5,792 nucleotides of DNA from CAZSVI01 sp964610205 (GTDB lineage Bacteria > Bacillota > Clostridia > DSM-8532), in NCBI GenBank assembly GCA_964610205.1, contig CAZSVI010000170.1, positions 1 to 5,792 of the forward strand. The letters are read 5' to 3'. A model generated the notes under the pieces. That model saw only the letters and a list, made by a program, of their open reading frames with translations. It was not told where the DNA came from and ran no database searches. The position numbers and the translations under genes were made by a program. Positions 1 to 5,792 of this stretch are shown in pieces. Positions within the stretch are counted from its first letter, which is position 1. Every line of letters begins with the position of its first letter.

Positions 1-22
1 ACAATTCTATTTTAAAATCTAA

Positions 23-65
23 AAGGAGGTGAATTTTGTTTTATTTTGCCGTATCCAGTAATTAG
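23..65 (+). promoter_or_regulatory. Perfect Shine-Dalgarno followed by a possible 9-codon leader ORF
   Basis: Bases 23-32 read AAGGAGGTGA, a full match to the anti-Shine-Dalgarno complement. No long gene follows it. Six bases after GGAGG is a TTG (36-38) opening a 9-codon frame (MFYFAVSSN if initiated) that stops at TAG 63-65, immediately before the permease's own ribosome site (67-74). If translated, it could couple ribosomes onto the permease. It is equally possible that this is a decayed gene start or a chance sequence; no attenuator hairpin is visible in the short upstream stretch available. Confidence 0.3.
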
Positions 66-83
66 AAAAAGGAGATGAAAGGT

Positions 84-1451
84 ATGTCAGAACAAAAAAG
101 TGAAGAAACATTACTGCCCATTCCAAAGGAGCAAAAAACTCTAACGTATTCCAAATTTACACTCTCATGGTCATCGGATCTCATCGCACTTTTTTCATTT
201 ATGATGGGAGCAGGAGCTATTGCGGCAGGTCTCAACCTTATCCAGGCTTTGACTGCAATGCTTCTGGGGCTTGCCATCGACGCTGTCCTGCTGATTTTAA
301 ACGGACTTCCAGGTTTTAAGCTTGGTATACCCATGATTGTACAAATGAGGCCTTGCTTTGGCAATAACAGCGCCAAGTTTACCGGTATTATCAGAGCAAT
401 ACCGGCAATTGCATGGCTTGGATTCAACTCTTTTCTGGGTGCACTCGGACTGAATCTGTTCAGTATTATTCTTTTTGGTTTTAACAATATTTGGGTATGG
501 TTTTTTGTTTTTCACATCGTCCAGATTATCCTGTCCGCACTTGGCGTAAAGAAAATACTAAATTTTACCGCATATGCCGCAGTGGCTCTGTTTGCCATTA
601 TTATCATTATGGCGGCTTATGTTTTCAATCAGTTTGATTTCAACCTTTCCGAACAGTTGACCAAAACCGGAAGCTGGGGCATGCCTTTCTGGCTTACCGT
701 TACTGCTTTTGTCAGTGTAGGTATCACAGTGGTTGTCAATTCTTCCGACTATATCCGTTATTTAAAAAACGATTCTGTGGCAAAATATTCTATTGCCTAT
801 TCTGGCGGTCTTATTCCTACTGTAGCCGTCTTATCATTCATGGGTATGTTTATGGCGTCAACTACCGGTATCTGGAGTCCTATAGACCTGTTTGTCAAGT
901 ATGTACCAAGTATCTGGATTGTTGCCATCGCAATGTGTTTCATTATTCTCGGCCAATTCTCAACAAATATGTATGCCAACATTATCCCGGCCAACTTTGT
1001 CTGGAGCGAGGTGCTGAAAATGCCTTGGTGGTTAGCCAATCTGTTAACCGGCTGTCTCGGTCTGTTCATTATTCCATGGTATCTGTCCACTGCCGCGGGA
1101 TTCTTTAATTTTATGAATATATACGGGGCAATGCTGGGACCTATAGGCGGAATAATGATTACCGACTACTTGCTGATTAGAAAATGCCGGTATAATATGG
1201 AAGCGCTTTACGCCGGCAAACAGTATGATTACTGGAAAGGCATCAATCCAGCCGGCATTATCGCACTTGCAGCCGGCACTGTTGTTGGCATATGTAACTT
1301 GAATTTAAGCTCCATATCTGGACTGATTGTTGCATCCTTCGTATATTATATCCTGTTCAAGGTCTGGATTGCCAAAAAGTATCCGCAGGTTGAACTTGGC
1401 GATACTTCGAAAGAAGCGGAAAAGCTTCAAAAAGACGGGGAGGCGATGTAG
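84..1451 (+). CDS. NCS1-family permease (cytosine/allantoin/hydantoin-type), substrate unknown
   Basis: A 455-residue integral membrane importer of the nucleobase:cation symporter-1 family (Transp_cyt_pur). These proteins usually bring in cytosine, uracil, allantoin or hydantoins with H+ or Na+. About twelve hydrophobic segments are visible from residue ~30 to ~428, with a charged N-terminal tail and a Lys/Glu-rich C-terminal tail. Family-like motifs are AIAWLGFNS (~109-116, TM3), STNMYANIIPAN (~293-304, TM8) and GPIGGIMITDYLLIRK (~352-367), followed by YDYWKGINPAGI. The last two resemble the hydantoin/allantoin/uracil branch more than the CodB branch. I prefer ATG 84 to the in-frame ATG at 75 because GGAG (71-74) abuts ATG 75 but lies 9 bases before ATG 84. 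The next gene starts one base after the stop, indicating an operon. The family assignment is strong; the substrate cannot be read from the sequence. Length is close to or slightly below the family norm. Confidence 0.9.
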   Translation: MSEQKSEETLLPIPKEQKTLTYSKFTLSWSSDLIALFSFMMGAGAIAAGLNLIQALTAMLLGLAIDAVLLILNGLPGFKLGIPMIVQMRPCFGNNSAKFTGIIRAIPAIAWLGFNSFLGALGLNLFSIILFGFNNIWVWFFVFHIVQIILSALGVKKILNFTAYAAVALFAIIIIMAAYVFNQFDFNLSEQLTKTGSWGMPFWLTVTAFVSVGITVVVNSSDYIRYLKNDSVAKYSIAYSGGLIPTVAVLSFMGMFMASTTGIWSPIDLFVKYVPSIWIVAIAMCFIILGQFSTNMYANIIPANFVWSEVLKMPWWLANLLTGCLGLFIIPWYLSTAAGFFNFMNIYGAMLGPIGGIMITDYLLIRKCRYNMEALYAGKQYDYWKGINPAGIIALAAGTVVGICNLNLSSISGLIVASFVYYILFKVWIAKKYPQVELGDTSKEAEKLQKDGEAM

Positions 1452-1452
1452 G

Positions 1453-1911
1453 ATGAAAAAGACTCTATTGATTATGTTGGCATGTATAACGATATTGTTT
1501 TATGTATTAGGCTGCACAGCTTATGCCGCAGATGAGTTGACGGTTAGCGTCAATGAAAGCTATACGATAGGCGGCCCCGTATTAATCACCGTTATTTCCA
1601 AAAATCCTATCAGCGATGCTTCAAATATAAAGCTTACCATCGAAAAACCCAACGGGACAAAGGTGGAAACAGTGACAAGGCAGGAAGCCTGGAATAAAGA
1701 AAATGAATCCTTCGATATTTATACTATTGATTATCTGGGCACATTTATAGTAACAGCTACGGATACTGCTACAGGAGCTACGGGTTCGGCGTCTTTTGAA
1801 TCTCTCCTGTTTACCATGGGAAGTACCATCGTATTTATCATCTCCGTACTGATCTTCCTTGCAGCATTGGTTTATTTGAGATATCATAAAAAAAGCGGAA
1901 AGGTTCGGTGA
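1453..1911 (+). CDS. Small membrane-anchored surface protein with one Ig/macroglobulin-like domain
   Basis: A 152-residue protein of unknown function. Residues 1-20 form a signal sequence (MKK then a hydrophobic core). It ends either in a lipobox-like VLGC (C21) or in a signal peptidase I-type AYA site (23-25). Residues ~27-117 look like a single beta-sandwich repeat: a YTIGGPVLITV strand pair, KPNGTK in the middle and YLGTFIVTATDTATG near the end, a pattern common in bacterial Ig-like or MG2-like domains. Residues ~124-142 form a transmembrane helix, followed by a basic tail (RYHKKSGK) that should face the cytoplasm. The ATG at 1453 has GGGGAGG (1437-1443) 9 bases upstream; an upstream extension inside the permease gene has no such support. 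The protein lies one base after the permease and 7 before the amidohydrolase, so it is probably co-expressed. It may be an accessory or substrate-capturing partner of the permease, but that is inference only. Confidence 0.85.
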   Translation: MKKTLLIMLACITILFYVLGCTAYAADELTVSVNESYTIGGPVLITVISKNPISDASNIKLTIEKPNGTKVETVTRQEAWNKENESFDIYTIDYLGTFIVTATDTATGATGSASFESLLFTMGSTIVFIISVLIFLAALVYLRYHKKSGKVR

Positions 1912-1918
1912 ATATAAA

Positions 1919-2674
1919 ATGATCATTGATGCACATGCACATGCCGACGAGTTTCAATTATTCGGCTGGCTTGATCCGCCCGAAAGAGTCATAAGCCTGA
2001 TGGACAGGGCAGGAATTGACATTTCAATTATTACTACATATGCGGAAGCCCCTTTCAGCCGTTCGGCCATCGACAATCTTGTCAAATATGTGGATATGTA
2101 TCCGGACAGGCTGATCGGATTTGTCAGGATGGATCCGAAAGGAGCGGATGAAGCAGTCAAAGTATTTGAACACACTATCCGGACATACCCGCGAATAAAG
2201 GGTATGAAGCTGCACCCCATATCCAACCTGATAAAGCCTTATTCCCCGTTCTGTTTGAACCTGCTTCGGAAAGCAGCGGAACTGGAGGTGCCGGTATTTA
2301 CCCATTGCTGTGACAAACCTCTGGCGCAGCCCCTACAGATCGCAAAAGCGGCGGAGCTTTGTCCCGAGACTACTATTATCTGCCATATGGGAGGGTTTTT
2401 CCGCGGGGATGAAATTATCCGGGTTGCAAGAAAATATCGAAATATTTATCTTGACACATCTTCCATTCCGTATCCCAGCATAGTACTGAAAGCATTGGAA
2501 GCAATCGGCCCGGACAGGATAGTTTTTGCAACGGACAACCCTGCGGGGGATCCTGTATCCGATCTGGCAAAAATCAAAAATCTCAATCTTCCAAAAGATG
2601 TGGAAGAGAAAATTTTCTATAAAAACATTGCAAAAATATTAAAACTGGAATTTGAAGGGAGGCGGCTGAAATGA
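1919..2674 (+). CDS. Amidohydrolase-superfamily metal-dependent hydrolase (PF04909/COG2159 type)
   Basis: A 251-residue cytoplasmic TIM-barrel enzyme of the amidohydrolase superfamily, short form. The expected metal and catalytic residues are all in place: H6-x-H8 on the first strand (IIDAHAHAD), K97 in GMKLHP with H99, H129 (FTHC), H156 (ICHMGG) and D206 (FATDNP). Family members hydrolyse amides, lactones or cyclic compounds, or act as non-oxidative decarboxylases; the exact reaction is not predictable here. The ATG at 1919 has GGTGA (1907-1911) 7 bases upstream. It follows the small membrane gene by 7 bases and overlaps the next gene by 4 (ATGA). The neighbour is a paralogue: both begin MIIDA and end with a KIF(Y/F)KNI motif. 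The catalytic competence inferred here contrasts with the degenerate partner. I am confident of the superfamily and uncertain of the substrate. Confidence 0.88.
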   Translation: MIIDAHAHADEFQLFGWLDPPERVISLMDRAGIDISIITTYAEAPFSRSAIDNLVKYVDMYPDRLIGFVRMDPKGADEAVKVFEHTIRTYPRIKGMKLHPISNLIKPYSPFCLNLLRKAAELEVPVFTHCCDKPLAQPLQIAKAAELCPETTIICHMGGFFRGDEIIRVARKYRNIYLDTSSIPYPSIVLKALEAIGPDRIVFATDNPAGDPVSDLAKIKNLNLPKDVEEKIFYKNIAKILKLEFEGRRLK

Positions 2675-3402
2675 TCATAGATGCGAATATCTTCATCGGA
2701 GAATCGCTCCTTAAAAATTCGGTTTCAGAGGACGACCTGATAGCCCTGATGTGCGCGAACAATTTGGATAAAGCGGTTGTAAGGCCGCTCAAACCCGTGG
2801 ACCACAACTATGACAGAGCAAATCAATATGTTGCCAGAGTACAGGAGAAAAATCCATGCGTGGCGGCTTTTGGAAGAGTGAATCCATGGGAGGCCAGGGC
2901 GCCTGAGCAGGTGCGAAAAGCAATTAAGGACTATGGATTGAAAGGAATCCATCTCCACCCATGGGAGGAAAACTTTTACATCAATTCCGATATTGTTAAC
3001 GATGTGATGGATGCCATTGACGAATTGGGTGTTCCTGTCTATATCAATGCCGGATACCCCATTGTGTCCGAACCTCTTCAAATTCTGGAACTGATGGAAA
3101 GATATCCGAAAGTTACTGCTATCGCCACTCATGGCTGCCAATTGGATATCAGCGGCTTAAGTTTTGACGACGCATTGATTGTGGCCGGAGCAAAGAATAT
3201 AAAATTTGATATATCCGGTGTTTACCGACGGGATTTTATTGAACTGCTTGTTAATAAAGCCGGGGAGGAAAACGTCCTGTTTGGAAGCTGTGCTCCGTAT
3301 ATGGATGTCTCCCTTGAAATTGAAAGGATCAAAGCGGTTCAAATAGCCGAAGATATCAAGGAAAAGATTTTTTTCAAGAATATCATGGCATTGGTTTTCT
3401 GA
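2671..3402 (+). CDS. Degenerate amidohydrolase paralogue, probable pseudoenzyme partner
   Basis: A 243-residue protein with the same fold and length as the preceding gene (MIIDA start, KG-hydrophobic-x-LHP, VPV on the fifth strand, EP-LQI, EKIFFKNI at the end). Most predicted active-site positions are replaced. HxH becomes N6-I-F8, the KLHP lysine becomes H94, the strand-5 histidine becomes N126 (YINAG), and the strand-8 FGSD/FATD aspartate becomes C207 (FGSCAP). Only the strand-6 histidine (H154, ATHG) and the LHP histidine (H96) remain. The frame is intact and the start has AAGGGAGG (2655-2662) 8 bases upstream, so the gene appears maintained rather than decaying. The ATGA overlap implies translational coupling at matched levels. 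A structural or regulatory subunit of a heteromer with the upstream enzyme is the simplest reading. A metal-independent or differently metallated activity is the alternative. Residue pairings come from alignment by eye. Confidence 0.82.
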   Translation: MIIDANIFIGESLLKNSVSEDDLIALMCANNLDKAVVRPLKPVDHNYDRANQYVARVQEKNPCVAAFGRVNPWEARAPEQVRKAIKDYGLKGIHLHPWEENFYINSDIVNDVMDAIDELGVPVYINAGYPIVSEPLQILELMERYPKVTAIATHGCQLDISGLSFDDALIVAGAKNIKFDISGVYRRDFIELLVNKAGEENVLFGSCAPYMDVSLEIERIKAVQIAEDIKEKIFFKNIMALVF

Positions 3403-3431
3403 TTTCCATGTATATAATTTATACCCGGTAT
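3391..3431 (+). promoter_or_regulatory. Possible internal promoter with overlapping inverted repeats
   Basis: A perfect TATAAT lies at 3413-3418, with TTGGTT (3391-3396) 16 bases upstream as a weak -35 box inside the end of the preceding gene. The -10 is embedded in an inverted repeat, GTATA-TAATT-TATAC (3410-3424). A second one, ATACC-C-GGTAT (3421-3431), lies around the expected transcription start. This could give the M20D gene its own regulated transcript. AT-rich spacers produce such matches by chance, so the call is tentative. Confidence 0.4.
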
Positions 3432-3458
3432 GCTCTATTAAAATATTGAGGGAAAACG

Positions 3459-4670
3459 GTGGTCGCTATGGGAAGCATATATAATGAAGTAAAAAAAATT
3501 AAAGGCTATATCGTAAATGCCAGACGGGTTCTTCACCAATGCCCCGAGATAGACCTCAATCTGCCTATTACCAGCGATTATATCCAGAATGAACTGACTG
3601 CGCTCGGTATTCAAACAACGCGGCTGTCATCATGCTCAGGAATCGTTGGTCTGATTGAAGGGAAGAAAGATGGAAAAGTTATTGCCCTACGGGCTGATAT
3701 GGACGGCTTGCCTATACGTGAAGAAACGGGGCTTCCGTTTGCATCGAAAAACGGGAATATGCATGCTTGCGGGCACGACGCCCATATGGCTATGCTGCTG
3801 GGCGCGGCAAAAATTCTTACCGACTTTCGGGAATCTTTCAATGGATGTGTGAAGCTTCTTTTCCAGCCTGGGGAGGAACGTTCCGGCGGGGCTTTGCCGA
3901 TGATCAGGGAAGGTGTGCTGCAAAATCCCCGTGTGGATGCAATCCTTGGTCAGCATATCGGAAATATTGACCCATCGCTGAAAAACGGAGCGGTTGGCAT
4001 ATATAATGGTGTTATGATGGCGTCACAAGATCATTTCAATATTAAAATTATAGGCAAAGGTGCTCATGGCGCGATTCCCGCGCAAGGCATCGACCCAATT
4101 GTGATATCAGCAGCGGTTGTGACCGCTCTTCAGACACTGATAAGCCGTGAAATAAACGGAACTGATTCCGCAGTGCTTACCATAGGGAAGATCACTGCCG
4201 GTGAAGCCTATAACATCATTCCCGGAGAAGCTTATATTGAAGGGAGCCTTCGGACGCTGGACAATAAAGTCAGGGAAAAATTGGAGAGGAGAATCGGGGA
4301 ATTGATTTCAGGGATATGCGGTGCTATGGGCGGACATGCAAAAATCGATTATGTCAAAGGTTATCCGCCGCTTCGAAACGACAAGGACTTTACGGCATTT
4401 TTGGCCGGCTCAGCTGCGAAAGTCATCGGACGGGAGAATATTATACAACTGGGAAAACCCTCCATGGGCAGCGAAGACATGGCCTTTTTCCTCGAAGAAG
4501 TTCCGGGGAGCTACTATTTTCTCTCTTCCGTGAACGATACGAATTCATTCCCTCATCACAATTCTCACTTCGATATTGATGAAAACATAATGCCGAAAGG
4601 AGCTGCAATCCTGGCTCAGACTGCTTTGGACTGGCTGTGTGAAAATGGAGAATATGTGGCTGCATCCTGA
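3459..4670 (+). CDS. M20D-family metal-dependent amidohydrolase/carboxypeptidase
   Basis: A 403-residue cytoplasmic di-metal hydrolase of the M20D group (HipO/AmaA/IAA-amino-acid hydrolase-like). It would split an N-acyl or similar amide bond to release an amino acid or amine. Predicted metal and catalytic residues are present: D80 in RADMDGLP, C104 and H106 in HACGHDAHM, E139-E140 in FQPGEE, H166 in GQHI, and H367 in the C-terminal PHHNSHFDIDE. The dimerisation/lid domain (~185-300) carries the usual GKGAHGAIP with H203, and SMGSEDMAFF (335-344) is typical. GTG 3459 is chosen because GAGGG (3448-3452) lies 6 bases upstream; ATG 3468 (three codons in) is a fair alternative with only GGTGG nearby. 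A 56-base gap separates it from the amidohydrolase pair, so it may be co-transcribed or have its own promoter. It probably performs a late step in the cluster's pathway; the substrate is unknown. Confidence 0.9.
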   Translation: MVAMGSIYNEVKKIKGYIVNARRVLHQCPEIDLNLPITSDYIQNELTALGIQTTRLSSCSGIVGLIEGKKDGKVIALRADMDGLPIREETGLPFASKNGNMHACGHDAHMAMLLGAAKILTDFRESFNGCVKLLFQPGEERSGGALPMIREGVLQNPRVDAILGQHIGNIDPSLKNGAVGIYNGVMMASQDHFNIKIIGKGAHGAIPAQGIDPIVISAAVVTALQTLISREINGTDSAVLTIGKITAGEAYNIIPGEAYIEGSLRTLDNKVREKLERRIGELISGICGAMGGHAKIDYVKGYPPLRNDKDFTAFLAGSAAKVIGRENIIQLGKPSMGSEDMAFFLEEVPGSYYFLSSVNDTNSFPHHNSHFDIDENIMPKGAAILAQTALDWLCENGEYVAAS

Positions 4671-4811
4671 AGACCTGTCATACGTGCCAATACTTGAAAA
4701 ACAATAATTGCCTCTCCTGTCATTGATGAGCGTATCCGATAAAGAAGCGGCCCGATGATGTAATCCTGATAGGATTCACAGGCTTGTCATATCATAACAG
4801 GTTATTGCGGA
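4671..4811. other. Non-coding spacer with a small bulged hairpin
   Basis: No coding frame with a credible start was seen here. The one structure is AATCCT-GAT-AGGATT (4762-4776), which can extend by three more pairs across a single bulged C (TGT 4759-4761 with ACA 4778-4780). It has no T-run after it, so it is not a terminator by itself. The short word TGTCAT recurs three times in the spacer, which could be chance. Confidence 0.4.
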
Positions 4812-4865
4812 AGATACATGATTTAGCTTTTTAGTGCTAAATCATGTATCTCCATTTCTTTTTAT
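4812..4865 (+). terminator. Probable intrinsic terminator of the plus-strand cluster
   Basis: A perfect 16-bp stem (AGATACATGATTTAGC at 4812-4827 with its complement at 4836-4851) encloses an 8-base loop. It is followed within two bases by a T-rich stretch (CCATTTCTTTTTATT). The T-run lies on the plus-strand side only, so it fits termination of the M20D-side transcript. On the minus strand the sequence after the stem is not T-rich, so it would be a weak terminator for the convergent transporter. The stem is AT-rich, but its length compensates. Confidence 0.75.
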
Positions 4866-4881
4866 TCACTGTTTGTAAATC

Positions 4882-5792
4882 TCAAATGCCTGTCTTTTCC
4901 TGTACTTCAGGCAAAACCGCCTCTATACGAACCGGTCTCCGCCTTTTTAATTTGAAGAAGCTGATGAGTCCAAGACTGGTTAGAATAAGAAATGCGCCTA
5001 TATATTGAAGCGGAGCAAGCCTTTCGCCGAGAAATACGGTTCCTGTGGCAATTGTAACAAGAGGAATCAGGTTCAAATAGGAGGAAGATAACGCCGGACC
5101 CAGTACGGATATGCCATACAGGAAAAAAACATACGCCAATGCTGAGCAAAAGATTCCAAGAAACATAAAGTGAACCGCCGCGTTTCCCGAAGGCCAGTGC
5201 CAGAAGAACCTTTCCCTCCAGACAAAAGGTATAAACAGCGGAATGCTCAGCAAAGTTTGAACCGATGTCATCTGAAGGCTGCTATATTGTGTGCTCAGGC
5301 GTTTGGTAACCATTGTGTAGATAATCCAGCTAACCATCGCGCAAAAAACCAGAAGACTCCCTTTCAGTGTGTCCGCTCCCCCTTCCGGTTGGCCGTCGGC
5401 GGATATCACCAGATATACGCCCACCCACGAACAGAGTATCAGGAAAAGAGTCCTCAGCGCAAGCTTTTTCCGGCTGATTAACGTATCAATCAGAAGGGTG
5501 AAGATTGGTATTGTCGCAACGATAATGGATGCTCCGGATGCGGAGATATATTTCATTCCGGTATTTTCAAACACGAAGTATAATACAACACCAAAAAGAC
5601 TCCCAACTACCATATGAAAAACCGTTATGATCCTCAGTTTAAAGTAAGCTTTTTTTACAAGAAACAAACCTGCCAGAGGGAAAAGAGCTATGAACTGGCG
5701 AAAAAACGCAATAGACACCGGTGGATACTCCTGCAGCAGGACTTTGGTGCTGATGAATGATATTCCCCAGAATAAAACCGCGAGTAAAACAA
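4882..5792 (-). CDS. EamA/DMT-family transporter, N-terminus beyond the window
   Basis: An inner-membrane transporter of the drug/metabolite transporter superfamily (EamA, two five-helix repeats), the group that typically exports amino acids, metabolites or drugs. An in-frame GTG at 5718 is not the true start. The frame continues without a stop to the window edge, adding about 24 residues that read as the missing first helix (VLLAVLFWGISFIS then QEYPPVSIAFFRQF), a classic EamA opening. Counting these, about 302 residues are visible, near the usual full length, so only a few residues are missing. About ten hydrophobic segments can be counted, with the second repeat starting around SLLVFCAMVSWIIYTMV and its last helix at YIGAFLILTSLGLISFF, then a basic tail. 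It is convergent to the cluster, so it is probably regulated separately. The substrate is unknown. Confidence 0.88.
   Translation of the reverse strand, partial: VLLAVLFWGISFISTKVLLQEYPPVSIAFFRQFIALFPLAGLFLVKKAYFKLRIITVFHMVVGSLFGVVLYFVFENTGMKYISASGASIIVATIPIFTLLIDTLISRKKLALRTLFLILCSWVGVYLVISADGQPEGGADTLKGSLLVFCAMVSWIIYTMVTKRLSTQYSSLQMTSVQTLLSIPLFIPFVWRERFFWHWPSGNAAVHFMFLGIFCSALAYVFFLYGISVLGPALSSSYLNLIPLVTIATGTVFLGERLAPLQYIGAFLILTSLGLISFFKLKRRRPVRIEAVLPEVQEKTGI

Noticed and set aside
1..74. Riboswitch or full promoter before the permease
   Set aside because: Only 74 bases are available. There are AT-rich stretches, but no convincing paired -35/-10 boxes or riboswitch fold can be supported.
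62..487. Minus-strand open frame of 141 codons
   Set aside because: It lies wholly opposite the well-supported permease gene, has no recognisable domain, and is a composition shadow.
1327..1452. In-frame upstream extension of the small membrane protein
   Set aside because: It would overlap the permease by over 100 bases, bury the signal sequence internally, and lacks the good Shine-Dalgarno that ATG 1453 has.
1621..1926. Minus-strand open frame of 101 codons
   Set aside because: Antisense to the small membrane gene; its cysteine-rich product has no family features and reads as a shadow.
2725..3141. Minus-strand open frame of 138 codons
   Set aside because: Antisense to the degenerate amidohydrolase, with no supporting start site or recognisable motif.
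2671..3402. The second amidohydrolase as a decaying pseudogene
   Set aside because: Frame is uninterrupted, length matches its paralogue, the start has a strong ribosome site, and structural motifs outside the active site are kept. This favours a retained function.
5170..5617. Plus-strand open frames opposite the EamA transporter
   Set aside because: The opposite strand carries an uninterrupted transporter with clear helices; the plus-strand products are arginine/proline-rich shadows.
4882..5718. EamA transporter starting at GTG 5718
   Set aside because: The frame remains open to the window edge and encodes the expected first helix, so this GTG is an internal valine codon.

Overview
The window looks like chromosomal DNA from a Gram-positive bacterium of the Firmicutes/Clostridia type. 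The reasons are strong AGGAGG-type Shine-Dalgarno sites before most genes, tight gene packing, moderately AT-rich composition by eye, and a possible lipoprotein-type signal. The genus cannot be fixed from the sequence alone. No RNA genes, insertion sequences, CRISPR arrays, attachment sites or origins were seen.

Bases 1-4670 hold five plus-strand genes that read as one catabolic cluster. First comes an NCS1-family permease (84-1451), the family that imports cytosine, uracil, allantoin, hydantoins and similar small nitrogenous rings. Next, one base later, is a small surface protein with a signal sequence, one Ig/macroglobulin-like domain and a C-terminal membrane anchor (1453-1911). Seven bases on is a short PF04909-type amidohydrolase with complete predicted metal-site residues (1919-2674). 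It overlaps by 4 bases a divergent paralogue that has lost nearly all of those residues (2671-3402). After a 56-base gap with a promoter-like and operator-like sequence comes an M20D-type zinc amidohydrolase (3459-4670).

Bases 4671-4881 are non-coding. They contain a small hairpin of unknown role and then a 16-bp perfect stem-loop followed by a T-rich run, which probably terminates the plus-strand cluster. From 4882 to the right edge a minus-strand, convergent EamA/DMT-family transporter is present; its N-terminus lies beyond the window.

My working model, which is inference, is that the permease imports a small amide or ring compound. The amidohydrolase pair then opens or otherwise processes it, possibly as a complex of one active and one inactive subunit. 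The M20D enzyme releases the final amino acid or amine. The logic resembles hydantoin utilisation (NCS1 importer, cyclic amidohydrolase, M20-type amidase), but different enzyme families fill the second and third steps, so the substrate is unknown. The EamA transporter is probably a separate unit.
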